Shown piece after piece: positions 1 through 8,305 of a stretch of DNA of 10,013 bases (position 1 is its first letter; every line of letters starts with the position of its first letter). The notes under the pieces are model-generated. The model ran no database searches. It had not been told where the DNA came from and was given only the letters and a program-made list of their open reading frames with translations. This DNA comes from Chloroflexota bacterium (GTDB lineage: Bacteria > Chloroflexota > Dehalococcoidia > Lucifugimonadales > JADFKI01), in assembly GCA_009838595.1 (NCBI GenBank), contig VXRI01000134.1:1-10013 (forward strand), read 5' to 3'. Position numbers and translations under genes: made by a program.

Positions 1-97
1 TGGGATGAAAAGTATCTGCTGAAAATCCTCACTCGGTAAAATGCGATTGCCCTGAAATAGCAGCGAGACATTGACGAGATTCTTGTCACTCTAGTCG

Positions 98-3000
98 CTA
101 TGCCAAATGCGCGGACAGCCACCGTCCCACTTCCCGTACTGACATTCCCTTTCGCCGCGCGTAATCCTGGACTTGGTCTGTGCCGATGCGTCCTACGCCA
201 AAGTACCGGGTTGCCGGGTGCGCGAAATACAGGCCGGCGGTGGATGCCGTGGGTAGTATGGCGTAGTTCTCAGTGAGTTGCGTTCCGATGCGCTGTTCGG
301 CGTCTAGGATATTCCACAGCGTGGCGTTCTCGGTGTGGTCGGGGCAGGCAGGGTATCCGAATGCGGGCCGAATGCCCTGGTATTCTTCCTTTAGCAGGTG
401 CTCGTGGTCGAGGCGCTCGGCTGGTGCGTAACCCCAGAATTCGCGCCGCACGCGTTCGTGAAGCCTCTCGCTGAACGCTTCCGCCAACCTGTCGGCGAGC
501 GCTCTAGACAATATCGCGTTGTAGTCGTCGTTCGCTGCTTCGCGTGATGCCGCGTATTCGTCGCCGCCGATTCCCGCCGTCACCGCGAACGCGCCGATGT
601 AGTCCACGCTTCCCATGTGCTTGGGTATCATGAAGTCCGCTAGACAGAAGTCCTGCTGTGGCAAATTCGCGCGCTGGCGAGACTTATCCCACTGCTGGCG
701 CAGGAAGTGGAAGGTCGCCAAGATTTCGCTGCGGCTGTCGTTCGTATAGATCTCCACATCGTCGCCCACGGAGTTCGCTGGGAAAAAGCCTATCACCGCG
801 CGGGCGGTCAACGCCTTCTGTTCGATCATCTCGCGCAGCAGTGATTGGGCGTCGTCGAACAACTTCCGCGCTTCTCTGCCGTATGTCGGGCTGTCGAATA
901 TCGCCGGGTACGCGCCGCGCAGCTCCCATGCGCCGAAGAACGGCGTCCAGCTGATGTAGTCCACTAGCTCGTCGAGTGGGTAACTGTCGAATACCTTGGT
1001 GCCTTGTAATATCGGTCGTGATGCAACTTTGGATGCGTCGATTTGCCAGCGCCGCGACCGCGCCTCTTCCAGAGAGAGCAGATGGGACTGCGCTCTGCGT
1101 GATTCACGGTCGGCACGGATTGCGGCGTATCGCTCCGACGTCTCTTTCAGCGTGCGCTGCCGCGTGTCGTCGCTAACTAGTGCGTTCATTGTGGTGACGG
1201 ATCGCGACGCGTCCCGCACATGGATGACGCCATTCGGGTATTCCGGAGCGATTCGCACCGCCGTGTGTGCGGGCGATGTCGCCGCGCCGCCGATGAGCAG
1301 CGGAATTTCGAATCCCTGCCGGTTCATCTCGCGCGCCACCGTTATCATCTCGTCCAGCGAGGGCGTTATCAGCCCGCTTAGGCCGACCACATCGGCATCA
1401 AACTCACGCGCAGTGTCGAGAATGTGCTGGAACGGCGCCATCACTCCAAGGTCGATAACCTCGTAATTGTTGCAGCCCAGCACCACACCTACGATGTTCT
1501 TTCCGATGTCGTGCACATCGCCCTTGACGGTGGCGAGCACAATCTTGCCGTTGGAACGCAGCGCGTCTTCACCGTCGTTCTCGATGTCGATGTGCGGCAC
1601 TAGCACGGCGACCGCCTTCTTCATCACGCGCGCACTCTTGACCACTTGCGGCAAAAACATTCGCCCCGAGCCGAACAAGTCGCCGACCACATCCATGCCC
1701 GCCATTAAGGGACCTTCGATGACGTGCAGAGCACGCTCAGACGCGAGCCGTGCCTCTTCGACATCGCCTTCAATGTATGCGTCGATTCCGTTGATTAGCG
1801 CGTGTTGTATGCGTTCTTCAACGGGCAATTCGCGCCAAGAATCAGTTGATTGCTTGCCGGATTTGTCATCGTCACGCTGTTGCAGCGTGCCACTTTCCGC
1901 GATTGCCAGCAGCCGCTCGGTGGCGTCGTCTCGCCTATTGAGAATCAGGTCTTCCGCAGCATCGCGGAGCGCCGAGTCTATCGCTTCATAGACTTGCAGC
2001 TGACCGGCGTTGACGATGCCAAAGTCCATTCCGGCATTGATGGCATGATACAGGAATACCGTGTGCAGCGCTTCCCTGACCGGGTCGTTGCCTCTGAACG
2101 CAAATGACACATTGCTGACACCACCACTCACATGCGAGTGCGGATAGCGGCGTTTTAACTCCCGTGTGGCTTCAATGAACGCGAGAGCGTAGTCGTTATG
2201 CTCTTCGATTCCGGTGCCAATGGCGAAGATGTTCGGATCGAAGATGATGTCCTGCGGCGCGAAGCCGGCTTGCGTGGTGAGAATGTCGTATGAACGCGCG
2301 CAGATGGCAACCTTCCGATCGGCTGTATCTGCCTGCCCGTCTTCGTCGAATGCCATCACCACGACCGCCCCGCCGTACCGCCGTATCGTCTGCGCTTGCC
2401 GTAGGAACTCACTCTCGCCTTCTTTCAGCGATATGGAGTTGACTACGCCCTTACCCTGAATGCACTTCAGCCCCGCTTCGATGACGCTGAATCGGCTGCT
2501 GTCAATCATAACCGGCACGCGTGAGATGTCAGGCTCGGCGGCGAGCAGCATCAGGTAGCGCTCCATCGCCGCCTCTGAATCCAGCATGCCCTCGTCCATG
2601 TTGATGTCCAAAATCTGCGCGCCGTCTTCGACCTGCTGTCGTGCGATGGCGATGGCTTCTTCGTACTTGCCGCTGCGTATGAGACGCCTGAACCGCGCGG
2701 ACCCGGTAACATTCGCCCGTTCTCCAATGTTTGCGAAGTTGGAATCGGGCCGAACTTCAAGCGCTTCTAAACCGCTTAGTACGGTGTTCCCGGTAGGTTC
2801 AGGACGGCGGCGTGGCGCAGCGCCGTTTACGGCGTCTGCAATTGCGCGCGTGTGCTCCGGTGTCGAACCGCAGCAACTGCCTACGATATTTGTCAGTCCG
2901 CTTGCGGTGAAATCGGCAATGTTGGCGGCGAAGTGCGACGCGGATTCGTCGTATTCTCCGAATTCGTTGGGAAGTCCGGCATTCGGGTGGCACGATACGA

Positions 3001-3847
3001 AGTGCGGCGATACGGCGGACACCGCGCTCAGGAACGGTCGTATCTGGTCGCTGCCTAGCGAGCAGTTGATACCTAAGCTAAGCAGCGGCATGTGCGACAT
3101 GGACGCGCAGAACGCCTCGGCTGTCTGCCCGGACAGGTTGCGTCCGCTAAGGTCAACGGCGGTAAACGAGACCATTATCGGCACGCGGGTGCAAAGCTCA
3201 TTGCATACTGATTCGATGGCGTACAGCGCGGCTTTGGCGTTAAGCGTGTCAAAAACCGTCTCTACCATCAGGATGTGTGCGCCGCCGTCCAGTAGCCCTC
3301 GAACCGCTTCGGAATACGCGGCGACCATCTCGTCGAAAGTAACATCGCGGTATGCCGGATCGTTCACATCGGGCGATATGGACAGTGTCTTGTTCGTAGG
3401 TCCGATGCTGCCCACTACGAATCGGGGCTTGTCCGGGTTGCGCCGTGTGAATTCGTCCGCGGTCTCGCGCGAAATCTGCGCCGCAGTCCGATTTATCTCA
3501 TATGCGTAATCTTCTATGCCGAATTCTATCAAGCCGTAGGTTGTCGCGGTGAAGGAATTCGTGGTCAGGATGTCCGCGCCGGCCTCGAGGTATTGCCGTT
3601 GAGCGTCTCGGATGATTTCGGGCTGCGTCAGGCACAGCACATCGATGCAGCCGCGTAATTCGTGAGTATGGTCAGCAAATCGTTCGCCGCGATATTCCGC
3701 TTCCGTAAGCCCCAGGTCTTGCAGCATCACGCCCCACGAGCCGTCCATAACCATGATGCGCTTTTGTAGTATGCGCTCAAGTTCATCGGTGCAGTCGTAG
3801 ATGCAAGGCGTATCCGCCCGTTGCTTGTCCAACGCCATGTCTGTCAT
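98..3847 (-). CDS. metH: Cobalamin-dependent methionine synthase (5-methyltetrahydrofolate-homocysteine methyltransferase)
   Basis: Makes methionine from homocysteine in the cytosol, taking the methyl group from methyltetrahydrofolate through methylcobalamin. The 1249 residues carry all five expected modules and match the usual family length (about 1230). The homocysteine/zinc barrel spans about 28-340, with zinc cysteines in GINCSLG (C262) and [10 protein letters not shown] (C325, C326). The pterin-binding domain spans about 368-650 ([23 protein letters not shown]). The cobalamin cap is about 675-765. The B12-binding domain is about 766-900, with the lower-ligand histidine H779 in KGDVHDIG. 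The SAM-dependent reactivation domain is about 925-1249, with [12 protein letters not shown] at 1160-1171. The ATG at 3845-3847 has only a weak ribosome site (GGAC); ATG 3838 is an alternative. The gene ends in TAG at the expected C-terminus. I see no B12-riboswitch signature in the leader. Function is certain; the start is probable. Confidence 0.97.
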   Translation of the reverse strand: MTDMALDKQRADTPCIYDCTDELERILQKRIMVMDGSWGVMLQDLGLTEAEYRGERFADHTHELRGCIDVLCLTQPEIIRDAQRQYLEAGADILTTNSFTATTYGLIEFGIEDYAYEINRTAAQISRETADEFTRRNPDKPRFVVGSIGPTNKTLSISPDVNDPAYRDVTFDEMVAAYSEAVRGLLDGGAHILMVETVFDTLNAKAALYAIESVCNELCTRVPIMVSFTAVDLSGRNLSGQTAEAFCASMSHMPLLSLGINCSLGSDQIRPFLSAVSAVSPHFVSCHPNAGLPNEFGEYDESASHFAANIADFTASGLTNIVGSCCGSTPEHTRAIADAVNGAAPRRRPEPTGNTVLSGLEALEVRPDSNFANIGERANVTGSARFRRLIRSGKYEEAIAIARQQVEDGAQILDINMDEGMLDSEAAMERYLMLLAAEPDISRVPVMIDSSRFSVIEAGLKCIQGKGVVNSISLKEGESEFLRQAQTIRRYGGAVVVMAFDEDGQADTADRKVAICARSYDILTTQAGFAPQDIIFDPNIFAIGTGIEEHNDYALAFIEATRELKRRYPHSHVSGGVSNVSFAFRGNDPVREALHTVFLYHAINAGMDFGIVNAGQLQVYEAIDSALRDAAEDLILNRRDDATERLLAIAESGTLQQRDDDKSGKQSTDSWRELPVEERIQHALINGIDAYIEGDVEEARLASERALHVIEGPLMAGMDVVGDLFGSGRMFLPQVVKSARVMKKAVAVLVPHIDIENDGEDALRSNGKIVLATVKGDVHDIGKNIVGVVLGCNNYEVIDLGVMAPFQHILDTAREFDADVVGLSGLITPSLDEMITVAREMNRQGFEIPLLIGGAATSPAHTAVRIAPEYPNGVIHVRDASRSVTTMNALVSDDTRQRTLKETSERYAAIRADRESRRAQSHLLSLEEARSRRWQIDASKVASRPILQGTKVFDSYPLDELVDYISWTPFFGAWELRGAYPAIFDSPTYGREARKLFDDAQSLLREMIEQKALTARAVIGFFPANSVGDDVEIYTNDSRSEILATFHFLRQQWDKSRQRANLPQQDFCLADFMIPKHMGSVDYIGAFAVTAGIGGDEYAASREAANDDYNAILSRALADRLAEAFSERLHERVRREFWGYAPAERLDHEHLLKEEYQGIRPAFGYPACPDHTENATLWNILDAEQRIGTQLTENYAILPTASTAGLYFAHPATRYFGVGRIGTDQVQDYARRKGMSVREVGRWLSAHLA

Positions 3848-3981
3848 TGATTGGTCCGTGTCTATAGCAATGCTCGCGTTAGCTATGGTGAAGAACCTCT
3901 TCCCGCTTGACGGCGGAAGGTTACGATGAGGTGCAGAGCGCCAACAGCACTATGCTTGTGCCTCATTAGCAATACTGCACT
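3848..3981 (-). other. metH leader/upstream region with two weak hairpins
   Basis: Between the long hairpin and the metH start I see two modest minus-strand foldbacks. One is at 3933-3955 (AGTGC/GCGCT with one wobble, extended by GCA/TGC across a mismatch, 5-nt loop). The other, imperfect, is at 3894-3922 (AACC/GGTT plus TTCC/GGAA with bulges). There is no convincing promoter hexamer pair, and no conserved B12-box or SAM-I riboswitch sequence that I can recognise. The region presumably carries the metH promoter, but I cannot place it. Confidence 0.3.
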
Positions 3982-4032
3982 GCGAAAATACAGCGTTTCC
4001 CTTTCAGGTAGTAGGAAACGCTGCATTTTCGC
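3982..4032 (-). terminator. Long hairpin after the sulfurtransferase gene, probable terminator or 3' stabiliser
   Basis: Two 19-nt arms (4014-4032 and 3982-4000) flank a 13-nt loop. Read on the minus strand, the first arm is GCGAAAATGCAGCGTTTCC, and the only imperfect pair (4024 with 3990) is G-U. Read on the plus strand the same position is an A-C mismatch. The structure therefore forms best in minus-strand RNA. It begins 31 nt after the sulfurtransferase TAG, where a terminator is expected. There is no U-run after the stem, so it is not a textbook Rho-independent terminator; it could instead protect the 3' end of the mRNA or be a small palindromic repeat. Confidence 0.5.
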
Positions 4033-4063
4033 TTGTATCTGAAATATGTCTGACGAACTGTGC

Positions 4064-4909
4064 CTAGACGACGAGCGGCGTGCCTTCGCGGTTTGCCCAC
4101 TCGCCCATAGAGCCGTCGTAGTTTCGCGCCCGGTCGTATCCGAGCAGGGTCAGGATGAACACGCCGTGCGCCGCACGGATGCCGCCCTGTCAATAGGTGA
4201 TGATTTCCTTTTCCGGCGTCGCACCTACATTGGCAAGCATCGCACGGAGTTCGTCCGCAGGCTTGATAGTCTGATGACTGTCGTCAGTGATGAAGTTCAG
4301 CCATTCAAGGTGAACGGCGCCGGGGATTCTGCCCGCACGGGCGTTGCCGCGCGAATTGCTGCCGTCCCACTCGCCGTCCGAACGCACATCGAGGAACACT
4401 ATATCGTCGTTGCCCACATTGGCGACGCCGTAGTCAAGTGTGCAGACGAGGTTGTCGTTGGCTCGTGGCGTGAATGTAACATCCGCGTCCGCCGCCGCGC
4501 TGATAGATGTGGGGCGGCCTTCGTCGTACCACTTTTTCCAGCCGCCGTTGAGCACCTTCACATTCGTGTGTCCGTAGTAGTTGAGCACCCACCAGAAACG
4601 GGTTGACCACAAGCCGCCGTTGCTGTCGTATGAAACGACGAGAGTATCGTCGCCGATGCCCATGCGCTCCATCAATTCCTTCATCGTGTCCGGCGGCGCG
4701 ACCAGAGGATTTTCGCGTGGGTCGCTATCGTAGCCCGGCTCCTTGATGTAATGGTGCACCGGAATGCCCACCGCGCCCTTGATATGCGCCCTACCGTAAG
4801 CGTCATACGGGTCGCAATCGACGATGCGAATGTCCGAGTTGTCTAATCGGGCTTCTAGCCAGTCTCCGTCAACCAAAATGTCCGGTTTCGCGTATCCCTG
4901 AGTCGTCAT
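4064..4909 (-). CDS. Two-domain rhodanese sulfurtransferase, candidate selenoprotein (Sec240 at the catalytic Cys position)
   Basis: Thiosulfate or 3-mercaptopyruvate sulfurtransferase, which moves sulfane sulfur to an acceptor through a persulfide on the active-site residue. The N-terminal rhodanese domain (about 8-130) is the inactive structural repeat, with Asp in place of Cys in VVSYDSNGGLWSTRFWW. The C-terminal domain (about 150-281) contains FLDVRSDGEW and AGRIPGAVHLEW. The active loop then reads EIITY-TGA-QGGIRAAHG. Family members have Cys where this gene has TGA (4190-4192). The frame continues with VFILTLLGYDRARNYDGS and MGEWANREGTPLVV, ending at TAG 4064-4066; 281 residues is the normal length. 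A SECIS-like hairpin follows the TGA. I chose ATG 4909 because AGAGG lies 7 nt upstream; a GTG at 4939 sits only about 11 nt from the predicted transcription start. If TGA acts as a stop, a 239-residue protein lacking the catalytic loop results. Family assignment is firm; selenocysteine is inference, with nonsense mutation or base error as alternatives. The cognate substrate is not resolved. Confidence 0.85.
4160..4181 (-). promoter_or_regulatory. Candidate bacterial SECIS element
   Basis: Immediately downstream of the UGA, minus-strand bases 4178-4173 (CCGTGC) pair perfectly with 4169-4164 (GCACGG) around a three-base loop GGC (4172-4170). Two further pairs (C4181-G4160, A4180-U4161) close an asymmetric internal loop. 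The loop starts 17 nt after the UGA, and its first two bases are both G. Known bacterial SECIS elements have an apical loop roughly 16-37 nt after UGA with a G in the first two loop positions; E. coli fdhF has GGUCU after about 18 nt. The geometry fits, but the same bases also encode the conserved IRAAHG segment, so part of the pairing could be incidental. Confidence 0.55.
4190..4192 (-). other. In-frame UGA at the rhodanese catalytic position (candidate selenocysteine codon)
   Basis: TGA sits between the TAT (Tyr239) and CAG (Gln241) codons, where homologues have the nucleophilic cysteine of the CxGGxRA-type loop. The following base is C; UGAC is a weak termination context. The 41 downstream codons remain in the same frame and family-like, with no frameshift. 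Both Cys codons (TGC, TGT) are one base away, so mutation remains possible. Confidence 0.6.
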
Positions 4910-4956
4910 ATAGTTGCCTCTTGCCTGAGTGAATCGCACCGAGCCTTGTATTCCGT

Positions 4957-4965
4957 ATTATACCA
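4957..4965 (-). promoter_or_regulatory. Extended -10 promoter of the sulfurtransferase gene
   Basis: The minus strand reads TGGTATAAT (4965-4957), a consensus -10 box with the extended TG motif. The -35 region about 17 nt upstream (TTCGCC) is poor, as is usual for extended -10 promoters. Transcription would start near 4950, about 40 nt before the ATG at 4909. This gives the sulfurtransferase its own transcript, separate from the MFS gene upstream. Confidence 0.6.
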
Positions 4966-5087
4966 GACCTCGCGATGTTGGCGAAATCGTCTCCTTCAGG
5001 GTTGTATTGGTAATGTGAACAAGCACAGGATTGAATTGACAAGATAGTGCCAGCCTGCTCTCGTTTCATTCCCGGTCAAGGAATCAA

Positions 5088-6308
5088 TCAGTCGTCCGGA
5101 TAGCGATATTCTCGTATGCCGCGCACTGTCAACCACACTATTAGCACCACGGCGATGCCTATGCCGCCGCCGAGTATCAGCGTATTGTCCGCGCCGATTA
5201 GATCGGACATCAGCCCGACTTCGAGCGTGCCAAGGTTGTTCGCGGTCATAGCGGATACAGACGAGAAGCTGACAGCGCGCCCTCGCATGTTGTCCGATGT
5301 GGTGAGCTGCACGGTCGTCTGGCGCGTGGCCATTCCTACGGCGTCCGATGCGCCAAGCCCGGCAAGAATTATTAGCCCAAGCCACAGCGCCGTGGTGAAT
5401 CCGAGCGCGATGAGTAGGGACGCATATATAAGCGTGGCGATGACGACCATCATGCCCTTGCGCCGAAAATTCGTCAGGAACAGCACCGAGAATGTGCCGA
5501 GTATGCCGCCTGCCGAGTTCGCAGCGTTCATGTAGCCTACGGTAACCGCGCCGCCCTTGAACAGCCTGTCCGCGAATAGCGGCAATATCTGCCGGTAATG
5601 GCTAACGATGGTTACTCCGATGTCCATCGCGTACAAGCCGGGCAATATGGGATGCCCTTTGACATACCGGAAGCCGTCTATGATGCGCTTGATGACCGAG
5701 CCTTCTTGCTGCCTGTCTTGCGGAATGCCCGAAGTGCGAATCAGCAACGGCATTACGACGCTCGGCAGCGCGATGAGCGTGGTTATGCCGAATATGTAGG
5801 CGTAGTTGTTGTTGAGCAGATACACGGCTGCGGAGAACGCCAGCGGCGCCGCCACTGCGCCAATCTGGAATGTTGCGGTGTTCAGCGCTACGGCGTGCAT
5901 AAGGTGCGAGCGTGGCACGACATTTGCGGTCAACGCTGAACGCGACGGATTGCCCAGTGTGCTGGACACGCTCAGGATGGCGGTTACTAAGTAGATGTGC
6001 CAAGGGCGCAGGCTGTCGGTCGCTGCCAGCACCGTCATCACGCCGATGAGCACAACACTGGCGAGCTGCGTGTATGCCATCAGCTTCTTGCGGTCGATTT
6101 GGTCGGCAAGCGCGCCGCCGTATAGGATTGCCGGTAGTTGCACCAGCAGTTGCACTCCGCCAAGCAACCCCAATTGCAAGCCCGATCCGGTGGCTTCATA
6201 TAGCCACACGGCGCTGACCAGCGTTCGCATCTGCATCGTGAGCATTTGCGCCACGCCGGACAGCCACAGCATGCGGTAGTCGCCGTACGCGAGCGCAGAC
6301 CACGGCAT
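5088..6308 (-). CDS. Major facilitator superfamily transporter (EntS/MFS_3-like drug or siderophore exporter)
   Basis: Inner-membrane carrier, most likely a proton-driven exporter of small hydrophobic compounds; the substrate cannot be told from sequence. From the chosen ATG it has 406 residues, close to the family norm of about 410, with about 10-12 hydrophobic segments. MFS motif A is present as GGALADQIDRKKLM at residues 64-77. NPSRSALTANVVPRSHLMHA resembles the PARxALxPxLVPRxxLxxA segment of EntS-like carriers. A cytoplasmic linker near residues 195-215 (RTSGIPQDRQQEGSVIKRI) divides the two halves. The open frame extends to a TTG at 6386, but the added 26 residues are arginine-rich, have only a weak ribosome site and are unlike family N-termini. 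ATG 6308 begins MPWSALAYGDYRMLWLSG, which matches family starts. It ends in TGA. It lies 178 nt upstream of the sulfurtransferase start, which has its own promoter, so a shared operon is not needed. Confidence 0.88.
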   Translation of the reverse strand: MPWSALAYGDYRMLWLSGVAQMLTMQMRTLVSAVWLYEATGSGLQLGLLGGVQLLVQLPAILYGGALADQIDRKKLMAYTQLASVVLIGVMTVLAATDSLRPWHIYLVTAILSVSSTLGNPSRSALTANVVPRSHLMHAVALNTATFQIGAVAAPLAFSAAVYLLNNNYAYIFGITTLIALPSVVMPLLIRTSGIPQDRQQEGSVIKRIIDGFRYVKGHPILPGLYAMDIGVTIVSHYRQILPLFADRLFKGGAVTVGYMNAANSAGGILGTFSVLFLTNFRRKGMMVVIATLIYASLLIALGFTTALWLGLIILAGLGASDAVGMATRQTTVQLTTSDNMRGRAVSFSSVSAMTANNLGTLEVGLMSDLIGADNTLILGGGIGIAVVLIVWLTVRGIREYRYPDD

Positions 6309-6414
6309 CAGCCATCGCCCCCGTGCCGGAGGAGGCGAGCTGCCTCTACCTGTACGCTCTATCCTACGCCTTCTAATGAATCGCAACGGTCACTCGAAGG
6401 TGTGGAGTGGTAAT

Positions 6415-6442
6415 CTGACAATTCATTGCGAGGAATTATACT
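6415..6442 (+). promoter_or_regulatory. Candidate sigma-70 type promoter for the pgi-gnd-zwf operon
   Basis: CTGACA (6415-6420) and TATACT (6437-6442) are each five of six to consensus, with a 16-nt spacer. Transcription would start near 6449, leaving a leader of roughly 210 nt before pgi. Confidence 0.5.
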
Positions 6443-6464
6443 CGCGCACCGAACACTGGCGCAA
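6435..6464 (-). promoter_or_regulatory. Candidate promoter for the MFS transporter, overlapping the pgi promoter
   Basis: The minus strand has a consensus TATAAT at 6440-6435, preceded after 18 nt by TTGCGC (6464-6459), a mediocre -35. The start would be near 6428, giving an untranslated leader of about 120 nt to ATG 6308. The -10 box shares four bases with the plus-strand TATACT. Confidence 0.45.
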
Positions 6465-6661
6465 AGAATACTCTGTTCAATAAGCGATCTTCCTGTGAGA
6501 GACCCGCAAGTCTCTTTCCTAATTGAACACAGGTTAGGATGGGAGCAAGTTGATCAGACAATCGAGCAACGAATTCTTAACCGGATTGAATCTCTACCCA
6601 TCAATGCCTACAATGGCATTAGCGAAGCAGTCAGAATACAGACAATAAGTGGGCATCAACT
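6449..6661 (+). other. Long, relatively AT-rich leader of the pgi operon with two compact hairpins
   Basis: Two 6-bp, 6-nt-loop hairpins lie in the leader: AGAGAC/GTCTCT at 6498-6515 (loop CCGCAA) and AATGCC/GGCATT at 6603-6620 (loop TACAAT). The first is enclosed by an 8-bp inverted repeat, TGTTCAAT (6474-6481) and ATTGAACA (6522-6529). It also competes with an alternative outer pairing, CCTGTG (6492-6497) and CACAGG (6528-6533). An open frame from TTG 6426 to TGA 6663-6665 (79 codons) crosses the region and overlaps the pgi ATG as ATGA. However, its TTG lies upstream of the predicted transcription start, it has no ribosome site, and I recognise no family. I treat the region as a structured or merely AT-rich leader rather than a gene. 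Confidence 0.35.
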
Positions 6662-8266
6662 ATGAGCAGCCACATAGACTCCGTAGCCATCGCGATAGCT
6701 GATCTTGACAGCCGCCAAGTACTGCCGCGCATCTGGCAACTAGATCATACCGTCTGGAAGTCCGACCCGTCTGAGATTGTCGATAGACTTGGCTGGCTCA
6801 CCGTTGCGGGCGAAATGAGAGGACGCGCCGCCGAACTGCGAGCCTTCGCGGATGAAGTGAAAGGCGACGGCTATAAACTTGTTGTACTGCTGGGAATGGG
6901 CGGTAGCAGCCTTGGCGCGTTGGCACTGCAATGCATGTTCGGCAGCGAGGACAGATACCCGGAACTGCTGGTGCTGGACACTACGATTCCGGACACCATT
7001 GCGGAGGCATCGGGGACAATCGCCTGCACCAACACGTTGTTCATCGTTGCGTCCAAGTCCGGCACGACCATTGAGCCGAATATGCTCTATCGTCACTTCC
7101 GCGCCGAAGTCGAACGCGAACTTGGCGCTGCTGACGCCGGACGGCATTTCGCCGCGATATGCGATTCTGGCACAGCGCTAGAAAGTTTGGCGGAAGAGCA
7201 AGGATTTCGGCGCGTTTTCACAAACCCGGCAGAGATCGGTGGGCGATACTCGGTACAATCACTGTTTGGGCTTGTGCCGGCGGCTCTGATGGGCATTGAC
7301 ATCGCCGTGTTGTTGGATCGCGTAGTTGCGATGGGCGCTGCGTGCGCTCCGACCATACCCACGCAAGATAATCCCGCCGCGTGGCTTGGCGCTGTCATCG
7401 GTGCGAATGCCGTAGCCGGGCGCGACAAGCTTACCATCGTCTCGACACCATCGCTTGACGGCTTTGGGTTGTGGGTTGAGCAACTCTTGGCGGAAAGCAC
7501 GGGCAAAGATGGCAGGGGAATCGTGCCGGTCGCGGGCGAACCGTCTCTCGATGTCGATGCTATCGGTGATGACAGGTTGTTCATCTATGAACGGTTGAAT
7601 GGCGATGATACGGCGGACACGGACGCGTACATCGACCGCGTTGAATCTGCCGGCATTCCTAGTGTCAGGTTGATGTTGGAAGACAGGTACGATATCGGCG
7701 GAGAGTTCCTGCGCTGGCAGTTTGCCACCGCAGTCGCTGGTAGCCTGCTCGGAATTCACCCATTCGACCAGCCGGATGTGCAAAGCGCAAAAGACAACAC
7801 CGAGCGGCTGCTCGCCGAATACCAAGCCACGGGAATAGCGCCATCATTGGATATCATTGGTTCGCTGTCTGCACTGATAAATGAAGCGTGCGACGGGGAC
7901 TATATCGCCATTACAGCATTCGCTAAGCCGACTGTCGAATTGGAATCTGCGATTGATTTCCTGCGCGACAAGATTACCGCGACATGCGGTGTTGCTACAA
8001 CGTTCGCCTATGGGCCGCGCTATCTGCACTCCACTGGGCAACTGCACAAGGGCGGTGCGGCGAACGGCCTGTTTCTGCAATTGACGCAGCTTGACGGCGC
8101 CGATGTTACAATACCTAGCGCGGCGTTCACATTTGGCACGCTTGCCGCGGCGCAGGCAAGAGGAGACCTTGACGCGCTAGCCGCGCTGGGTCGTCTAGTC
8201 GCGCGTATCAATCTGCAACGCGATGCGGCGCAGACAATTCACGAGCTCGCGAACAGCCTTGGCTGA
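6662..8266 (+). CDS. pgi: Glucose-6-phosphate isomerase, compact type related to the Pgi half of transaldolase/Pgi fusions
   Basis: Interconverts glucose-6-phosphate and fructose-6-phosphate in the cytosol, linking glycolysis/gluconeogenesis with the pentose phosphate branch encoded downstream. The 534 residues hold two SIS sugar-isomerase folds. The first has GMGGSSLGALAL (78-89) and SKSGTTIEPN (131-140). GGRYSVQS (193-200) and WVEQLLAESTGKDGRGIVPV (271-290) line the active site. HPFDQPDVQ (366-374) and YLHSTGQLHKGG (454-465) are the C-terminal signature. The sequence resembles the C-terminal part of the Tal-Pgi fusions of some bacteria, but there is no transaldolase domain here or in the 270 nt upstream. 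The ATG fits the family start (RIWQLDHTVWKSDP shortly after), although the ribosome site is weak. It ends in TGA, 39 nt before gnd. Confidence 0.93.
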   Translation: MSSHIDSVAIAIADLDSRQVLPRIWQLDHTVWKSDPSEIVDRLGWLTVAGEMRGRAAELRAFADEVKGDGYKLVVLLGMGGSSLGALALQCMFGSEDRYPELLVLDTTIPDTIAEASGTIACTNTLFIVASKSGTTIEPNMLYRHFRAEVERELGAADAGRHFAAICDSGTALESLAEEQGFRRVFTNPAEIGGRYSVQSLFGLVPAALMGIDIAVLLDRVVAMGAACAPTIPTQDNPAAWLGAVIGANAVAGRDKLTIVSTPSLDGFGLWVEQLLAESTGKDGRGIVPVAGEPSLDVDAIGDDRLFIYERLNGDDTADTDAYIDRVESAGIPSVRLMLEDRYDIGGEFLRWQFATAVAGSLLGIHPFDQPDVQSAKDNTERLLAEYQATGIAPSLDIIGSLSALINEACDGDYIAITAFAKPTVELESAIDFLRDKITATCGVATTFAYGPRYLHSTGQLHKGGAANGLFLQLTQLDGADVTIPSAAFTFGTLAAAQARGDLDALAALGRLVARINLQRDAAQTIHELANSLG

Positions 8267-8305
8267 CGCGCATGGATTTCGCATCGTATCCTGGAGGATG
8301 GCATC

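Noticed and set aside
1..97. Possible gene ends or starts at the left edge: a plus-strand frame ending at TAA 37-39 (12 codons), and a minus-strand ATG at 69-71 open to the edge
   Set aside because: Both are too short to support, with no recognisable sequence; no clear terminator for metH is visible here either.
2586..3509. A 307-codon plus-strand open frame opposite metH
   Set aside because: It lies entirely antisense to well-conserved metH codons, is Ser/Ala/Arg-rich with no recognisable motif, and is explained as a shadow of GC-biased codons.
3848..3981. B12 or SAM riboswitch ahead of metH
   Set aside because: The conserved B12-box core and the SAM-I core sequences are not found on the minus strand, and the space of about 134 nt shows only weak hairpins.
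4064..4909. Sulfurtransferase as a plain pseudogene
   Set aside because: Not excluded, but less favoured: only one stop, located exactly at the catalytic Cys position, no frameshift, normal downstream sequence, a strong promoter and ribosome site, and a SECIS-like hairpin.
6426..6665. A 79-codon frame with ATGA overlap onto pgi
   Set aside because: It starts with TTG without a ribosome site, begins upstream of the predicted transcription start, shows no family resemblance, and crosses promoter sequence. Kept only as part of the leader description.
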